In this document: piece after piece, positions 31,815 to 40,552 of the stretch | Layout: the number at the start of each line of letters is the position of its first letter | Numbering within the stretch: position 1 is the stretch's first letter | Assembly (NCBI GenBank): GCA_963738205.1 | Contig: CAVTVQ010000009.1 | Location: 402,750 to 466,749 of the forward strand | Direction: 5' to 3' | From: DATFQE01 sp963738205 | GTDB taxonomy: Bacteria > Actinomycetota > Thermoleophilia > Gaiellales > Gaiellaceae | DNA: 64,000 bases | Position numbers and translations under genes: made by a program | Notes under the pieces: model-generated | Seen by the model: the letters and a program-made list of their open reading frames with translations, nothing else | Databases searched by the model: none | Told to the model about the DNA's origin: nothing

Positions 31815-33221
31815 ATGGACTGCGACGTCGCCGTACTCGGTGGGGGCCCCGGTGGGTACACCGCGGCCATCCGCGCCGCCCAGCTGGGCGCTAAGTCCGT
31901 GTGCATCGAAAAGGAGCCCGAGCTCGGGGGCACCTGCCTGCGGGTCGGGTGCATCCCGACCAAGGCATGGGTGCAGACGGCGTTCGCGATCAAGGAGGCC
32001 GAGGACACGTTCGCGAAGCTCGGCGTCCAGGTCGGCGAGCCGCGGCTCGACTTCGGCGCCGCCAACGAGTGGAAGACCGGCGTCGTCCATCAGATGACGA
32101 GCGGCGTGGCCTCGCTCTTCAAGGCGAACGGCGTCGAGTGGGTCAAGGGCACGGGTCGTTTCAAGGACGCCAACACGATCGCCGTCGAGGGCGGGGAGGA
32201 CGTGAGCTTCCGAACGGCGATCGTCGCGACGGGCTCGTTCCCGCTGCGCCCGCCGATCGACGGGCTCGACTCGCCGCGGTGCGTCGACTCGACCGGGTTG
32301 CTCGCTCAGACCGAGGTTCCGCGCCGGCTGGTCGTGCTCGGCGGCGGGATCATCGGCTGCGAGTTCGCCTCGATCCTCCGGCGCTTCGGCTCCGAGGTCA
32401 CCATCATCGAGATGCTGCCCGACCTGATTCCGGCCGAGGACGACGACGCGTCCAAGGAGCTCGCCAAGCAGTTCAAGAAGCGCGGCATCGCATTGCACTT
32501 GGAGAAGCAGTGCACCGGCGTCGAGGACACCGGCGACGGTCTGCGCGTCCACTTCGGCGACGGTGAGGCGGTCGAGACCGACCTGATGCTCGTCGCCGTC
32601 GGCCGTGGGCCGCTCGTCGAAGGGCTCGGGCTCGAGGAGATCGGCGTCGAGCTCGACCCGAGGAAGGGCATCGCCGCCGACGAGCATCGGCGGACCACGC
32701 GCGATCACATCTACGCCGTCGGCGACTGCGCCGGCTACTGGCAGCTCGCGCACACGGCCTTCCGCGAGGGCGAGGTCGCGGCCGAGAACGCGATGGGGCA
32801 CGAGGCCGTCGTCGACAACCGCGGCGTGCCGCGCCCGATCTACACCGACCCCGAGATCGCGGGCGTCGGCCTGACCGAGGCGGAGGCGCGGGAGCAGTAC
32901 GGCGACGACGTCGCGATCGGGGTGTTCCCGTGGGTCGCGAACGCGCGCGCGGTGATGCAGAACGAGACCGTCGGCTGGGTCAAGTCGATCCACGAGACGC
33001 GGTACGGCGAGCTGCTCGGGATCGTGATGGTCGGTCCGCACGTGACCGACCTGATCGAGGCCGGCGTCGTCGCGCTGGACGCCGAGTCGACGGTCGAGAC
33101 GGTCGCCGACGGCATGGCGGCGCACCCGACGCTGTCCGAGGCGATCAAGGAAGCCGGCCTCGTCGCCCTCGGCCGCGCGATCCACCTCCCGAACCGCAAG
33201 CGCGCGGCCGCGCAGGCCTAG
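31815..33221 (+). CDS. lpdA: Dihydrolipoamide dehydrogenase (E3)
   Basis: A 468-residue FAD flavoprotein that reoxidises dihydrolipoyl groups with NAD+. The FAD site is VAVLGGGPGGYTAAIRAAQLG, shown by GGGPGG; the redox disulfide is C41/C46 in GGTCLRVGCIPTKAW; the NAD site is VVLGGGIIGCEFASILRRFG; the second FAD motif is IYAVGDCAG; and the C-terminal active-site histidine pair lies in AAHPTLSEAIKEAG. It completes the E1-E2-E3 set, separated from E2 by VOC, GNAT and a repeat. Confidence 0.95.
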   Translation: MDCDVAVLGGGPGGYTAAIRAAQLGAKSVCIEKEPELGGTCLRVGCIPTKAWVQTAFAIKEAEDTFAKLGVQVGEPRLDFGAANEWKTGVVHQMTSGVASLFKANGVEWVKGTGRFKDANTIAVEGGEDVSFRTAIVATGSFPLRPPIDGLDSPRCVDSTGLLAQTEVPRRLVVLGGGIIGCEFASILRRFGSEVTIIEMLPDLIPAEDDDASKELAKQFKKRGIALHLEKQCTGVEDTGDGLRVHFGDGEAVETDLMLVAVGRGPLVEGLGLEEIGVELDPRKGIAADEHRRTTRDHIYAVGDCAGYWQLAHTAFREGEVAAENAMGHEAVVDNRGVPRPIYTDPEIAGVGLTEAEAREQYGDDVAIGVFPWVANARAVMQNETVGWVKSIHETRYGELLGIVMVGPHVTDLIEAGVVALDAESTVETVADGMAAHPTLSEAIKEAGLVALGRAIHLPNRKRAAAQA

Positions 33222-33263
33222 GCCGCGAAAGCGGCTCCGTTCCCCTCCCCTTGGGGTGGGGAG
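33222..33263 (+). terminator. Tandem hairpins after lpdA
   Basis: GCCGC-GAAA-GCGGC (33222-33235, a GNRA-type loop) starts right at the lpdA stop, then CTCCCC-TTGGGGT-GGGGAG (33245-33263) followed by TTGGCGTTTCGTT. The weak T-tract makes this a probable but imperfect terminator. Confidence 0.5.
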
Positions 33264-33450
33264 TTGGCGTTTCGTTCCTCCCGCCACCCGGCGAAGACGG
33301 TACCGCCGAACCATTCACACGTCTGCGCCGAATCAGGGTCGACCCTGGAACGACGTATCCACAGGCGGTCGTCCGTCGTTGTGGAGAAGTGATTCGTGCG
33401 TCGACTGCGAACAAAGCGCAAGAAATCGCGATCCGGGGTATCTACCGGGC

Positions 33451-34779
33451 ATGACCCCCCTCCTGATCCACCGGCCCAAGTCTGACCGCGCGTTCGAGCG
33501 GCTCTACAAGCGCCATGTCCACGACATCTACCGCTACACGCTGGCGGTGCTCCACAACGAGGCCGACGCCGAGGACGTCACCCAGTCCACGTTCCTGAAC
33601 GCGTACCGCGCGTTCCGGCGCGGCGAGCGACCGGTCAAGCCGCACAACTGGCTGATCAAGATCGCGCACAACGAGTGTCGCCAGCGCTTCCGGGCGTCGG
33701 CCCGGCGGCCGCAGGAGGTCGCACTCCACGAGACCGACGGGCACCTCAGGCCCGGTGCCGACGACGACGTCCCGACCGCCGAGGAGATCCGGCACGCGCT
33801 CGCGCAGCTGAGCTTCAACCAGCGCGCCGCGCTCGTGATGCGCGAGCTCGAGGACCGCTCGTACGCCGAGATCGCGACCATTCTCGAGACCTCTGTCGGC
33901 GCGGTCGAGACTTTGCTCTTCCGCGCACGCCGGGCCCTCCGCGAGCAGCTCGAGGGCAGCCTGACCTGCGGCCAGGCCGAGCACGCGCTGGCGCGCCGCA
34001 TCGAGGGCACGGTGATCCAGAGCGAACGCGGCCTGCTGCGCGCCCACCTGCGCGAGTGCAAGGAGTGCGCCGCCCTCGAGCGCCGCCAGCGTGCGCACCG
34101 CTCGGCGCTCAAGACCACGCTGGGCGCGGTTCCGCTGCCGGCGTCTCTGCAGAGCTTCATCGGCGGCGGTGCGGCGACGGTCGGCGGTGGCGCCGTCGCC
34201 GCCGGCACCGGCCTCGCCGGGAAGGTCGCAGCAGTCGTCGCCACGGGAGCCGTCGCCGCAGGGGCGACCCACGAGGCCGTCCAGGCCGTGACGACGAAGC
34301 AGGAGACCCGCAAGGGCGAGCTCACCCTCAAGCACTCGCGCCCGGCGGCGACGTTCTCGGCGCTCACCCGCGTGCGGGGAAACGCGCCCGCAAGCCGAGC
34401 ACCCGCTCGGTCGCGCAAGTCGTTCGTCGGCGTCGTCACCTTCGAGCCCGTGGGCAAGGACGCCGCCCATCGCCGGACGCTGCGACCGTTCGAGGCAGCG
34501 GACGCTCCCTCGGCCGATCCGGCTCTGAAGCCGCCCGCACAGCAGTCCTCGTCGCCGCCCGCCGCTCTGCCACAGCCGGCTGCCGTTGTGCCGCCCGCGC
34601 CACTTGGCCTGCCGCGGGTGCAGCTACCCAAGCTGCCGTTGCCGCAGCTCCCGCCCCCGCCACCGCCGCCCCCGCCCGTCCAGTTGCCACCGTTGCCACC
34701 GCTGCCGCCGCTCCCACCACTGCAGCCGCTCCCGCCGCTGCCGCCGCTTCCGCCCGCTCCTCTCCCGCAGCTGCCCTAG
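33451..34779 (+). CDS. ECF-type sigma factor with fused zinc-finger (ZAS-like) domain and polyproline tail
   Basis: A 442-residue protein. Sigma region 2 covers about residues 14-80 (FERLYKRHVHDIYRYTLAVL, DAEDVTQSTFLNAYRAF). Region 4 covers about 112-165 (LSFNQRAALVMRELEDRSYA, then the helix-turn-helix EIATILETSVGAVETLLFRA). An anti-sigma-type zinc motif follows, H199-x3-C203-x2-C206. After that come a Gly/Ala-rich, possibly membrane-associated segment (about 232-270) and a long Pro/Leu tail. Fusion of ZAS to sigma suggests redox- or envelope-responsive autoregulation. ATG 33451 is preferred, since upstream sequence is unconserved. A paralog follows at 34862. Confidence 0.88.
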   Translation: MTPLLIHRPKSDRAFERLYKRHVHDIYRYTLAVLHNEADAEDVTQSTFLNAYRAFRRGERPVKPHNWLIKIAHNECRQRFRASARRPQEVALHETDGHLRPGADDDVPTAEEIRHALAQLSFNQRAALVMRELEDRSYAEIATILETSVGAVETLLFRARRALREQLEGSLTCGQAEHALARRIEGTVIQSERGLLRAHLRECKECAALERRQRAHRSALKTTLGAVPLPASLQSFIGGGAATVGGGAVAAGTGLAGKVAAVVATGAVAAGATHEAVQAVTTKQETRKGELTLKHSRPAATFSALTRVRGNAPASRAPARSRKSFVGVVTFEPVGKDAAHRRTLRPFEAADAPSADPALKPPAQQSSSPPAALPQPAAVVPPAPLGLPRVQLPKLPLPQLPPPPPPPPPVQLPPLPPLPPLPPLQPLPPLPPLPPAPLPQLP

Positions 34780-34861
34780 ACGCCGTTACCGATTCCGAAG
34801 TAGCTGTGCGGGATTCTGCGGCCGCCAGCAAGTTCCAGGGCTTCCCGGCATCTATCCAGAC

Positions 34862-35494
34862 ATGACGCCGCTTCTCGCGCAGTCCCGGCGCGGGGAACGC
34901 GCATTCGAGCGCCTCTACCGCCGCCACGTCGGTGACGTCTACCGCTACGCGCTCGTGCTGCTGCGTGACCCGGACGCTGCCGAAGAGGTCACCCTCACCA
35001 CCTTCCTGATCGCCTACCGGTTGTATCGCAGTGGCGAGCGTCCGCGGAACGCGCACGCCTGGCTGCTCGGCATGGCGCACGCCATTTGCCGGCAGCGTGT
35101 CCGAGCCGAGTTCCGGGCCGAGGACCTGGACGACGACGAGGCCGCCCGCGCGATCGCCGACGAGCTGGGGCCGAGCGCCGTCCAGCTCCGCCGCGCGCTT
35201 CGCGAGCAGCAGCTGGAGGGCACGATCACGTGCCACGAAGCCGAGCGGGCGATCTCGCGTCAGGTCGACGGTCGGCTGCCGCGCTCGGAGCGCGGCGCGC
35301 TTCGCGCGCACCTGCGCAAGTGCTACGAGTGCGCCGGCTTCGCCCGCAGCCCGCGCGCGCAGCGCTCGGCCTGGAGGACCCTCGCAAGCGTCGCGCTCCC
35401 CGCCTCGCTGCAGTCGTTCTTCGGACCCGGCGGCGTGCTGGCGAGGGCCGCCAGCAGCGCCGGGAGCACGATGCCGAAGACCATCGAGAGTTAG
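34862..35494 (+). CDS. Sigma-factor paralog lacking region 4, with ZAS-like zinc motif
   Basis: A 210-residue relative of the upstream sigma factor. Residues 1-80 align closely (MTPLL...FERLYRRHVGDVYRYALVLL, EEVTLTTFLIAYRLY), and residues 108-210 align to the ZAS region (RRALREQQLEGTITC; H150-x3-C154-x2-C157; ALPASLQSFFGPGG). About 49 residues between them, holding the region 4 helix-turn-helix, are missing without any frameshift. It could bind core polymerase through region 2 but not recognise a -35 element, acting as an inhibitor, a partner subunit or a decaying copy. Start ATG 34862 mirrors the paralog's MTPLL. Confidence 0.82.
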   Translation: MTPLLAQSRRGERAFERLYRRHVGDVYRYALVLLRDPDAAEEVTLTTFLIAYRLYRSGERPRNAHAWLLGMAHAICRQRVRAEFRAEDLDDDEAARAIADELGPSAVQLRRALREQQLEGTITCHEAERAISRQVDGRLPRSERGALRAHLRKCYECAGFARSPRAQRSAWRTLASVALPASLQSFFGPGGVLARAASSAGSTMPKTIES

Positions 35495-35527
35495 CTGCGC
35501 GGGCGAACCGGGTAGGCTCAGCCCCCG

Positions 35528-35755
35528 ATGAGCATGTTCAACAAGCGCAACGCGATCCTCGGCTGGACCGTCTGGCAGGTCAGCAAGCGAGCGGCCAAGT
35601 ACAAGGCGAAGAAAGCTGCGCCCGGTCGCTCCGGCGACTCGATGCGACCCAACAAAGGCGCGATCGCGGCGGGTCTCGCCGCCGCCGGCGGGGCGATCTG
35701 GTTCTGGCGCAAGCGCCGCTCGGACGACCCGCCGGAGACCCCCGAGACCCCCTGA
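35528..35755 (+). CDS. Small basic membrane protein
   Basis: A 75-residue protein: a basic N terminus (MFNKRNAILGWTVWQVSKRA), a Lys-rich stretch, one transmembrane helix (AIAAGLAAAGGAIWFWRKRR) and a proline/glutamate tail. It sits 33 bases after the truncated sigma gene on the same strand. It resembles small actinobacterial envelope proteins of unknown function. Confidence 0.6.
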   Translation: MSMFNKRNAILGWTVWQVSKRAAKYKAKKAAPGRSGDSMRPNKGAIAAGLAAAGGAIWFWRKRRSDDPPETPETP

Positions 35756-35957
35756 ACACTTCCTCCGCAATTTGCGCGAAGTTCCTCCTCGGAGGTCTTG
35801 CGGAGGCCCTCCGGGTTTCGTAGGTTGCCGCTTGCGCCGAGCACGGAGCGCGAGTAGATCGAGGCCGTATCGAGTGGTCGTAGGTGCAAGCCGAAAGCCA
35901 GTTGAAACGGTGGACGAAAGCGCAACCGGCTCGGCGAATTTTTCTGGTCCGGGACGC

Positions 35958-37100
35958 TCAGACGAGCTCTCTGCAGGCGGCCGTTAGCCGCTCCAGGCCC
36001 AGGTCCAGCGTCTCGTCGTCGACCGCCAGCGAGAGCCTGGCCCACCCGGCCCCGCGTGACCCGAAGCCCTCGCCGGGCGCCAGCGCGACGCGGGCCTCGG
36101 TCAGCAGCCGCTCGGCCGTCAGGCCGCCGGCGAGCCGCACCCACACGTAGAACGTCCCCTCGGAGACGGCCTCGAGCGGCAGCGCGGCGAGCACCCGATC
36201 GCGTCGCGCCTCGTAGCGGGCCCGACGCTTCTCGACCGAGTCCTGCGGGCCGGTCAGCGCGGCGATGGCCGCCTCCTGGAGCGGCGCGAACATCCCGGCA
36301 CGCGCATGGTTGGAGAGCAGGTCCATCCGCGCGACGATCTCCACGTTGCCGACCACGAAGCCGATACGCCAGCCGGCCATCCCATAGGTCTTCGACAGCG
36401 AGAACATCTCGACGCCGACCTCACTGGCACCAGGGGTCGCGAGGAAGCTCACGCGTGGCCGCCCGTCGAAGACGAGATCGCCGTACGCGAAGTCGTGGAC
36501 TACGGCGGCGCTGGTCTCGTGTGCGTAAGTGACGGCGTCGGCGAAGACTCCGTCAGGCGCGCAGACCGCACACGGGTTGGACGGATAGTTGAGGAAGAGC
36601 GCGGCGACGTCGTCGCGCGGAGCGTCCTCCCAGACCGGCCGGCCGCCGTCGAGCGGGAGCGTGCCGAGCTCCGCGGCCGCCATGGCCACGCCCGACGGGT
36701 AGTCCGGGTAGCCCGGGTCCGGGAGCACAACGGTCGAGCCGCGCTCGGCGAGCGCGAGGCAGAGCTCGACGATCGCCGTCTTCGTGCCGGGCACGACCGC
36801 GACCTCGCGCTCGGGATCGAGCTGGACGCCGTACTCCGAGGCGTAGCGGCCGGCGATCGCCTCCCGCAGCCGGCTCAGCCCGCGGAAGGGCGCGTATCCG
36901 TGCGCACGCGGGTCGCGCGCGGCCTCGGCAAGCGCCTCGACGACGTGGGGTGGAGGGCCGACCTCGGGGTTCCCGCGGCCTAGGTCGAGGAGCGGCTCCC
37001 CGTCGAGCGCGCGGGCCGCCGCCACGCGCGTCAGCAACCAGGTGAAGTACTGCTCCGGGAGCCGCTCCAACCGAGCGGGGCGGGGGCGCACCAGCCGCAT
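35958..37100 (-). CDS. PLP-dependent class I/II aminotransferase
   Basis: A 380-residue fold-type I enzyme. Key segments: LLDLGRGNPEVGPPPHVVEA, YAPFRGLSRLREAIAGRYAS, the substrate/PLP loop NYPSNPCAV, and the Schiff-base lysine in SLSKTYGMAGWRIGF. C-terminal EGTFYVWVRL is typical of the AspC/DapL/AlaA-like family. The amino acid specificity is not evident. The chosen ATG (37098-37100) lies inside a duplicated 41-bp hairpin element, so a downstream GTG or TTG could be the real start. Confidence 0.9.
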   Translation of the reverse strand: MRLVRPRPARLERLPEQYFTWLLTRVAAARALDGEPLLDLGRGNPEVGPPPHVVEALAEAARDPRAHGYAPFRGLSRLREAIAGRYASEYGVQLDPEREVAVVPGTKTAIVELCLALAERGSTVVLPDPGYPDYPSGVAMAAAELGTLPLDGGRPVWEDAPRDDVAALFLNYPSNPCAVCAPDGVFADAVTYAHETSAAVVHDFAYGDLVFDGRPRVSFLATPGASEVGVEMFSLSKTYGMAGWRIGFVVGNVEIVARMDLLSNHARAGMFAPLQEAAIAALTGPQDSVEKRRARYEARRDRVLAALPLEAVSEGTFYVWVRLAGGLTAERLLTEARVALAPGEGFGSRGAGWARLSLAVDDETLDLGLERLTAACRELV

Positions 37101-37111
37101 GGTACGCCCCC
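37071..37111 (-). repeat. 41-bp hairpin repeat, copy 1
   Basis: Nearly identical (39 of 41) to 38669-38709. On the minus strand GGGGGCGTACC pairs with GGTGCGCCCCC through a U-G wobble around an 8-9-base loop. It begins 24 bases after the stop of the collagen-like protein gene (37135-37677), as a terminator would, and also covers the aminotransferase start. Confidence 0.7.
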
Positions 37112-37134
37112 TGTCCGCTCCTTCGTGCTTCCTG

Positions 37135-37677
37135 CTACCCCTGCACGCAGAGGACCTGCACGGTGAAGGTCCGGTCACCGTTGATGTCCGAAGCCCCACG
37201 CGCGCGCCAGCCGACGGCTCGTCGTGCTTCGACGATCGGTCGGCTGTAGACGGTCATGAGCTCGGCATCGTCGGCGTCGGTCGACCAGCTGGTACCGCCG
37301 GCAACAGCACGCTCACCGGGTTGGCACCTCACGTGGATCGACCTCGACACGTACTGGCTGTTCGTGGTGTTCGCCGGCACGAGAACGGAGCTTTCGTGCA
37401 GGATCAGCGGTCCGATCCCTCCCGCCGGGCCTGCCGGGCCTGCCGGACCGGCTGGACCGCGCGGCAGCTGCCCGCGCTTGAAGTCCCACAGCCGAAGGGA
37501 GAAGTCCCTCACCTTGTCCGATGTGACGGAATTGTCCTTCAGCTGTACCGATCCGACGGCCCCCCGGGGAATGATCTGCGAGACCGTTGCGTAGCTCGTC
37601 CCGGCTAGTGAAACGAACAGGGCGAAGCACGCGATGACCATCGCAGGGGACGGCCGTTTCAGAGATGTGCGGCGCAT
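37135..37677 (-). CDS. Secreted protein with short collagen-like region
   Basis: A 180-residue exported protein: a signal peptide ending GTSYA (residues about 8-30), a conserved PRGAVGSVQLKDNSVTSDKV segment, a collagen-like GPAGPAGPAGPAG run (about 75-87) and a C-terminal beta-rich domain with a cysteine pair (HVRCQPGERAVAGG, VQVLCVQG). This architecture is common and multi-copy in Thermoleophilia-type actinobacteria. Role unknown, probably surface-associated. Confidence 0.75.
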   Translation of the reverse strand: MRRTSLKRPSPAMVIACFALFVSLAGTSYATVSQIIPRGAVGSVQLKDNSVTSDKVRDFSLRLWDFKRGQLPRGPAGPAGPAGPAGGIGPLILHESSVLVPANTTNSQYVSRSIHVRCQPGERAVAGGTSWSTDADDAELMTVYSRPIVEARRAVGWRARGASDINGDRTFTVQVLCVQG

Positions 37678-37797
37678 CTCTCTAGCACCTCCCTAGGTAG
37701 TGGGTGGAAGCCTGGTTGTCTTGGCCAGGCAGGCGGCAAGTCCTCCAAGCGCACCGAAAGCAAGGAGGCGCGACGAGCGCAGCGAAGCAGTCGGGCT

Positions 37798-38664
37798 GTG
37801 TCCTGGAGACTCGGCGCCTCTCTGGCAGTGGCCGCCGGGCTCGTTGTCGTAGGCCCTCTCGGATCAGCGAAGGCCACGGGCGACCCGGCCGTCGCCGCTC
37901 TGCAGATCGGCCTGCAAGCCCGCCATGTCTACCACGATTCCATCGACGGGATCCACGGCCCCCGGACGGCCGCCGCGGTGCGGCGCCTCCAGCGCCGAGC
38001 GCGCGTGCCCGTCGACGGCTTTGTCGACAAACGGACCCGGGCGGCGCTCGGTCGACTCGGTCGACACGGGTTCGGCACCCGCATGCTCGCACCGGGCGCC
38101 GTGGGCTGGGACGTGTCCGTGCTGCAGTTTCTGCTCGCATGGCGGGGATTCCCCCTCGGCGTCTTCGACGGCAAGCTGGGAGTGCACACGGAGACTGCGC
38201 TTCGACGCTTCCAACGCTGGGCAGGCCTTCCGGTCGACGGCGTGGCAGGCGCCGCCACCTTCACCGCCCTGAGGCAGCCGCCTTCGACGTCACCGATCTT
38301 GCTCTCGCCGCCGATCGCTGTGCCGCCCGGGGATCTTTTCGGCCCCCGCGGCAGGCGCTTTCACGCCGGTGTTGACTTCCCCGCGCCCCGACGCGCACCG
38401 GTCGTTGCTGCCGGCGCCGGCCGCGTGGTGTGGGCCGGGCGCCGGAAAGGCGGCTGGGGCTTGCTCGTCACCGTCGCTCATTCGAGCGGTGTCCGCTCGA
38501 TGTACGCGCACCTCTCGCGAATCGAGGTTCGACTGGGCCAACGCGTCGACGCCGGGTCGCGAGTCGGCCTCGTCGGCGCTACCGGGCACGCGATGGGGCC
38601 ACACCTTCACTTCGAGCTCCGGCTGCGCGGCGCTGCGATCGACCCGCTGTCAGCTCTTCAATGA
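37798..38664 (+). CDS. Secreted peptidoglycan hydrolase: two PG-binding domains and M23 peptidase
   Basis: A 288-residue exported endopeptidase. A signal peptide (about 5-26) is followed by two PG_binding_1 domains (AALQIGLQARHVYHDSIDGI ... TAAAVRRLQRRARVPVDGFV; VLQFLLAWRGFPLGVFDGKL ... TALRRFQRWAGLPVDGVAG). The C-terminal LytM/M23 domain has zinc ligands in HAGVDF (H and D) and HLHFEL (HxH). It would cut peptide cross-links in the wall. All catalytic motifs are intact. GTG start at 37798. Confidence 0.92.
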   Translation: MSWRLGASLAVAAGLVVVGPLGSAKATGDPAVAALQIGLQARHVYHDSIDGIHGPRTAAAVRRLQRRARVPVDGFVDKRTRAALGRLGRHGFGTRMLAPGAVGWDVSVLQFLLAWRGFPLGVFDGKLGVHTETALRRFQRWAGLPVDGVAGAATFTALRQPPSTSPILLSPPIAVPPGDLFGPRGRRFHAGVDFPAPRRAPVVAAGAGRVVWAGRRKGGWGLLVTVAHSSGVRSMYAHLSRIEVRLGQRVDAGSRVGLVGATGHAMGPHLHFELRLRGAAIDPLSALQ

Positions 38665-38668
38665 AGGC

Positions 38669-38709
38669 CCGAGCAGGGCGGGGGCGCACCCGCCGCATGG
38701 TACGCCCCC
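38669..38709 (-). repeat. 41-bp hairpin repeat, copy 2
   Basis: 39 of 41 bases match 37071-37111. It lies 21 bases downstream of the stop of the minus-strand secreted-protein gene (38730-39539) and 5 bases past the convergent M23 gene, so it is well placed as a terminator. Confidence 0.7.
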
Positions 38710-38729
38710 AACCGCTCGGCGTTGGCTCG

Positions 38730-39539
38730 CTACTTCGCAGGCGCGCCGGCGCGCAGCGCGACGAGACGCCTGGTCGAGACCCCAGCGAGCAGATCTCCGC
38801 CCTCCTCGCGAGCGCGGACGAACATGGTCAGGACGTAGCCGTTCCGCAGCGGCATCCGTGCGGTCGGCGTGAGCTGGAACGTGGCCCAGCCGTTGACGTC
38901 GGTCTTCGCCTCGGGCGGGGTGTTGACGCGGGCGAACGGCACGCCGGTTACGTAGACGAGCGCGTCGCGGACCGCGTAGCCGCGGGTGTCCATGATCCGG
39001 AAGCGGCCGATGAACGGCACGCGCGAGCGGATCACCGACGGGCGGAACTCGATCCGCTGGATGTTGAGCCGCTCGGGGAGATCGACGCTCGAGACGGGGA
39101 TCGAGTAGGTGCCGTCGGCCAGGCGCTGGGCGCCGGCCGGGCGGACGGTCGGGTCGGCACCGGCGGCGACGACATCGCGTGTCGTGGCCGAAACGGCCTG
39201 GCTCGAGCCGTCGGCGTCTGTCGCGGCCACCTGAACGCGCAGCGTCTTGCCGACGTCGGCAGCCTGGGCGAGGTATGCCTTGGTTGCCGCGGCGGCGATG
39301 TCGGCGCAGCCGGCGCCGGCGGCGTCGCAACGCTGCCACTGGTACGAGTACGTCAGACCGTCGCCGTCCTCCCACGTGCCTTCGACAGCAGTGAGCGTGT
39401 CGCCCTGGCGGGCATTGCCGGTCACACTGGGAAGCACCTTGGCCGTCGGCCGGTCGGTCACGGCGGAGACCGCGGCGTACGCGACCCCGGCCGCGGCGAG
39501 GACCGCCACGAACACCACTGCAACTGTGAGCTTCTTCAC
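38730..39539 (-). CDS. Secreted beta-sandwich (Ig-like) protein
   Basis: A 269-residue exported protein. The GTG at 39539 is chosen because it has an AGGGGG Shine-Dalgarno 8 bases upstream and begins directly with the signal peptide (KKLTVAVVFVAVLAAAGVAY); a TTG at 39581 would add 14 residues. Residues about 30-120 form an Ig-like repeat (PSVTGNARQGDTLTAVEGTW, YSYQWQRCDAAG), and the C-terminal part has Big-type beta strands. Cell-surface role presumed. Confidence 0.72.
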   Translation of the reverse strand: MKKLTVAVVFVAVLAAAGVAYAAVSAVTDRPTAKVLPSVTGNARQGDTLTAVEGTWEDGDGLTYSYQWQRCDAAGAGCADIAAAATKAYLAQAADVGKTLRVQVAATDADGSSQAVSATTRDVVAAGADPTVRPAGAQRLADGTYSIPVSSVDLPERLNIQRIEFRPSVIRSRVPFIGRFRIMDTRGYAVRDALVYVTGVPFARVNTPPEAKTDVNGWATFQLTPTARMPLRNGYVLTMFVRAREEGGDLLAGVSTRRLVALRAGAPAK

Positions 39540-39620
39540 TGGATGGACCCCCTCATTGGTCGAGTCGTTCTCTTGCTTCAACGCGACCGTAGGGGCGAAG
39601 TTGCGTCCCTGAGCGTTTCT

Positions 39621-40532
39621 TTACGGTTTCTTGAAAGCCCCGGAGAGGCCGCCGCCGAGCAGCAACCCCGCTTCCACGAGCGTGATCGCGACCCGGTTGA
39701 CCACCGTGGCCGCCAGTGCGACGCCGCCCGTGGTCACCGCGAGCAACAGTCCGTACATGGATGCCTCGCGGACGCCCAGGCCCGAGGGCGCGATCACGCT
39801 CACCACCGCGACGATCGCCCCGACGGCCCCGACGCCGCCCAGGTAGGGCACGTCGCTGTAGGGCACGTCGCCGCCGACCGCGCGCAGCATGTAGAGGATC
39901 GCGAAGCCGCCGAACACCCACGTCACCGCGTAGTAGCCGATCAGGCCGAGGATGGTCGTGTACCGCAGGGGCGGGAGCTCGGAGGCGCCGAAAGGCTTGA
40001 GCAGCCGCCGCGCGAGCGCGCGAAAGACCCGCGGCTGCAGGAGCACGGCGATGACCGCCGCGAACGCGATCAGCGGCCAGAGCGGCGCGTCGGCCTCATC
40101 CACGGTGGGCAGCGAGACGACGAAGACGATCACGCCGGCGACGGCCGACAGCCCGGCCTCGAGGGCGATCGAGCCGAGCACCGTGGGCGTGGCGGTGATG
40201 CCGTGTCGCCGTAGGGCGACGACCCTCGCTGCGGGCGTCCAGACCCCGCCCGGAATGTACTTCGCCAGCATCGAGACCATCTCCGACTGCAGCGCGACGC
40301 GATAGGTCACGTGGATGCCGAGCGCCGCCAGGATCCAGATCCAACCCAGGACGAAGATCAGGTAGTAGACGGCCAGGAGCACGAAGGCGAGCGCCAGCTC
40401 GACTGGATCGGCGTCGCGCAGCAGCGAGCCCGCCTCGTGCCACGCGTCCTGGAGGGCATAGACGAGAAAGCCGAGGAAGACCACGAGCGCCGTGATCTGG
40501 AGTGCGATGAAGAGCTTGCGGCGCCGGGCCAT
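39621..40532 (-). CDS. Lysylphosphatidylglycerol synthase/UPF0104-type transmembrane protein
   Basis: A 303-residue polytopic membrane protein with about eight helices and the family signature LAKYIPGGVWTPAARVVALR followed by a second repeat unit. It lacks the C-terminal catalytic domain of full-length MprF, so it is the flippase-like membrane module only, of the kind that moves lipids or glycolipid precursors. It lies opposite the adjacent GNAT gene. Confidence 0.83.
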   Translation of the reverse strand: MARRRKLFIALQITALVVFLGFLVYALQDAWHEAGSLLRDADPVELALAFVLLAVYYLIFVLGWIWILAALGIHVTYRVALQSEMVSMLAKYIPGGVWTPAARVVALRRHGITATPTVLGSIALEAGLSAVAGVIVFVVSLPTVDEADAPLWPLIAFAAVIAVLLQPRVFRALARRLLKPFGASELPPLRYTTILGLIGYYAVTWVFGGFAILYMLRAVGGDVPYSDVPYLGGVGAVGAIVAVVSVIAPSGLGVREASMYGLLLAVTTGGVALAATVVNRVAITLVEAGLLLGGGLSGAFKKP

Positions 40533-40552
40533 GTTTCGGCGAGACTAGCCGG

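Noticed and set aside
34586..34861. N-terminal extension of the second sigma paralog
   Set aside because: This part overlaps the proline tail of the first gene out of frame and is Arg/Ser-rich shadow sequence; ATG 34862 matches the paralog start.
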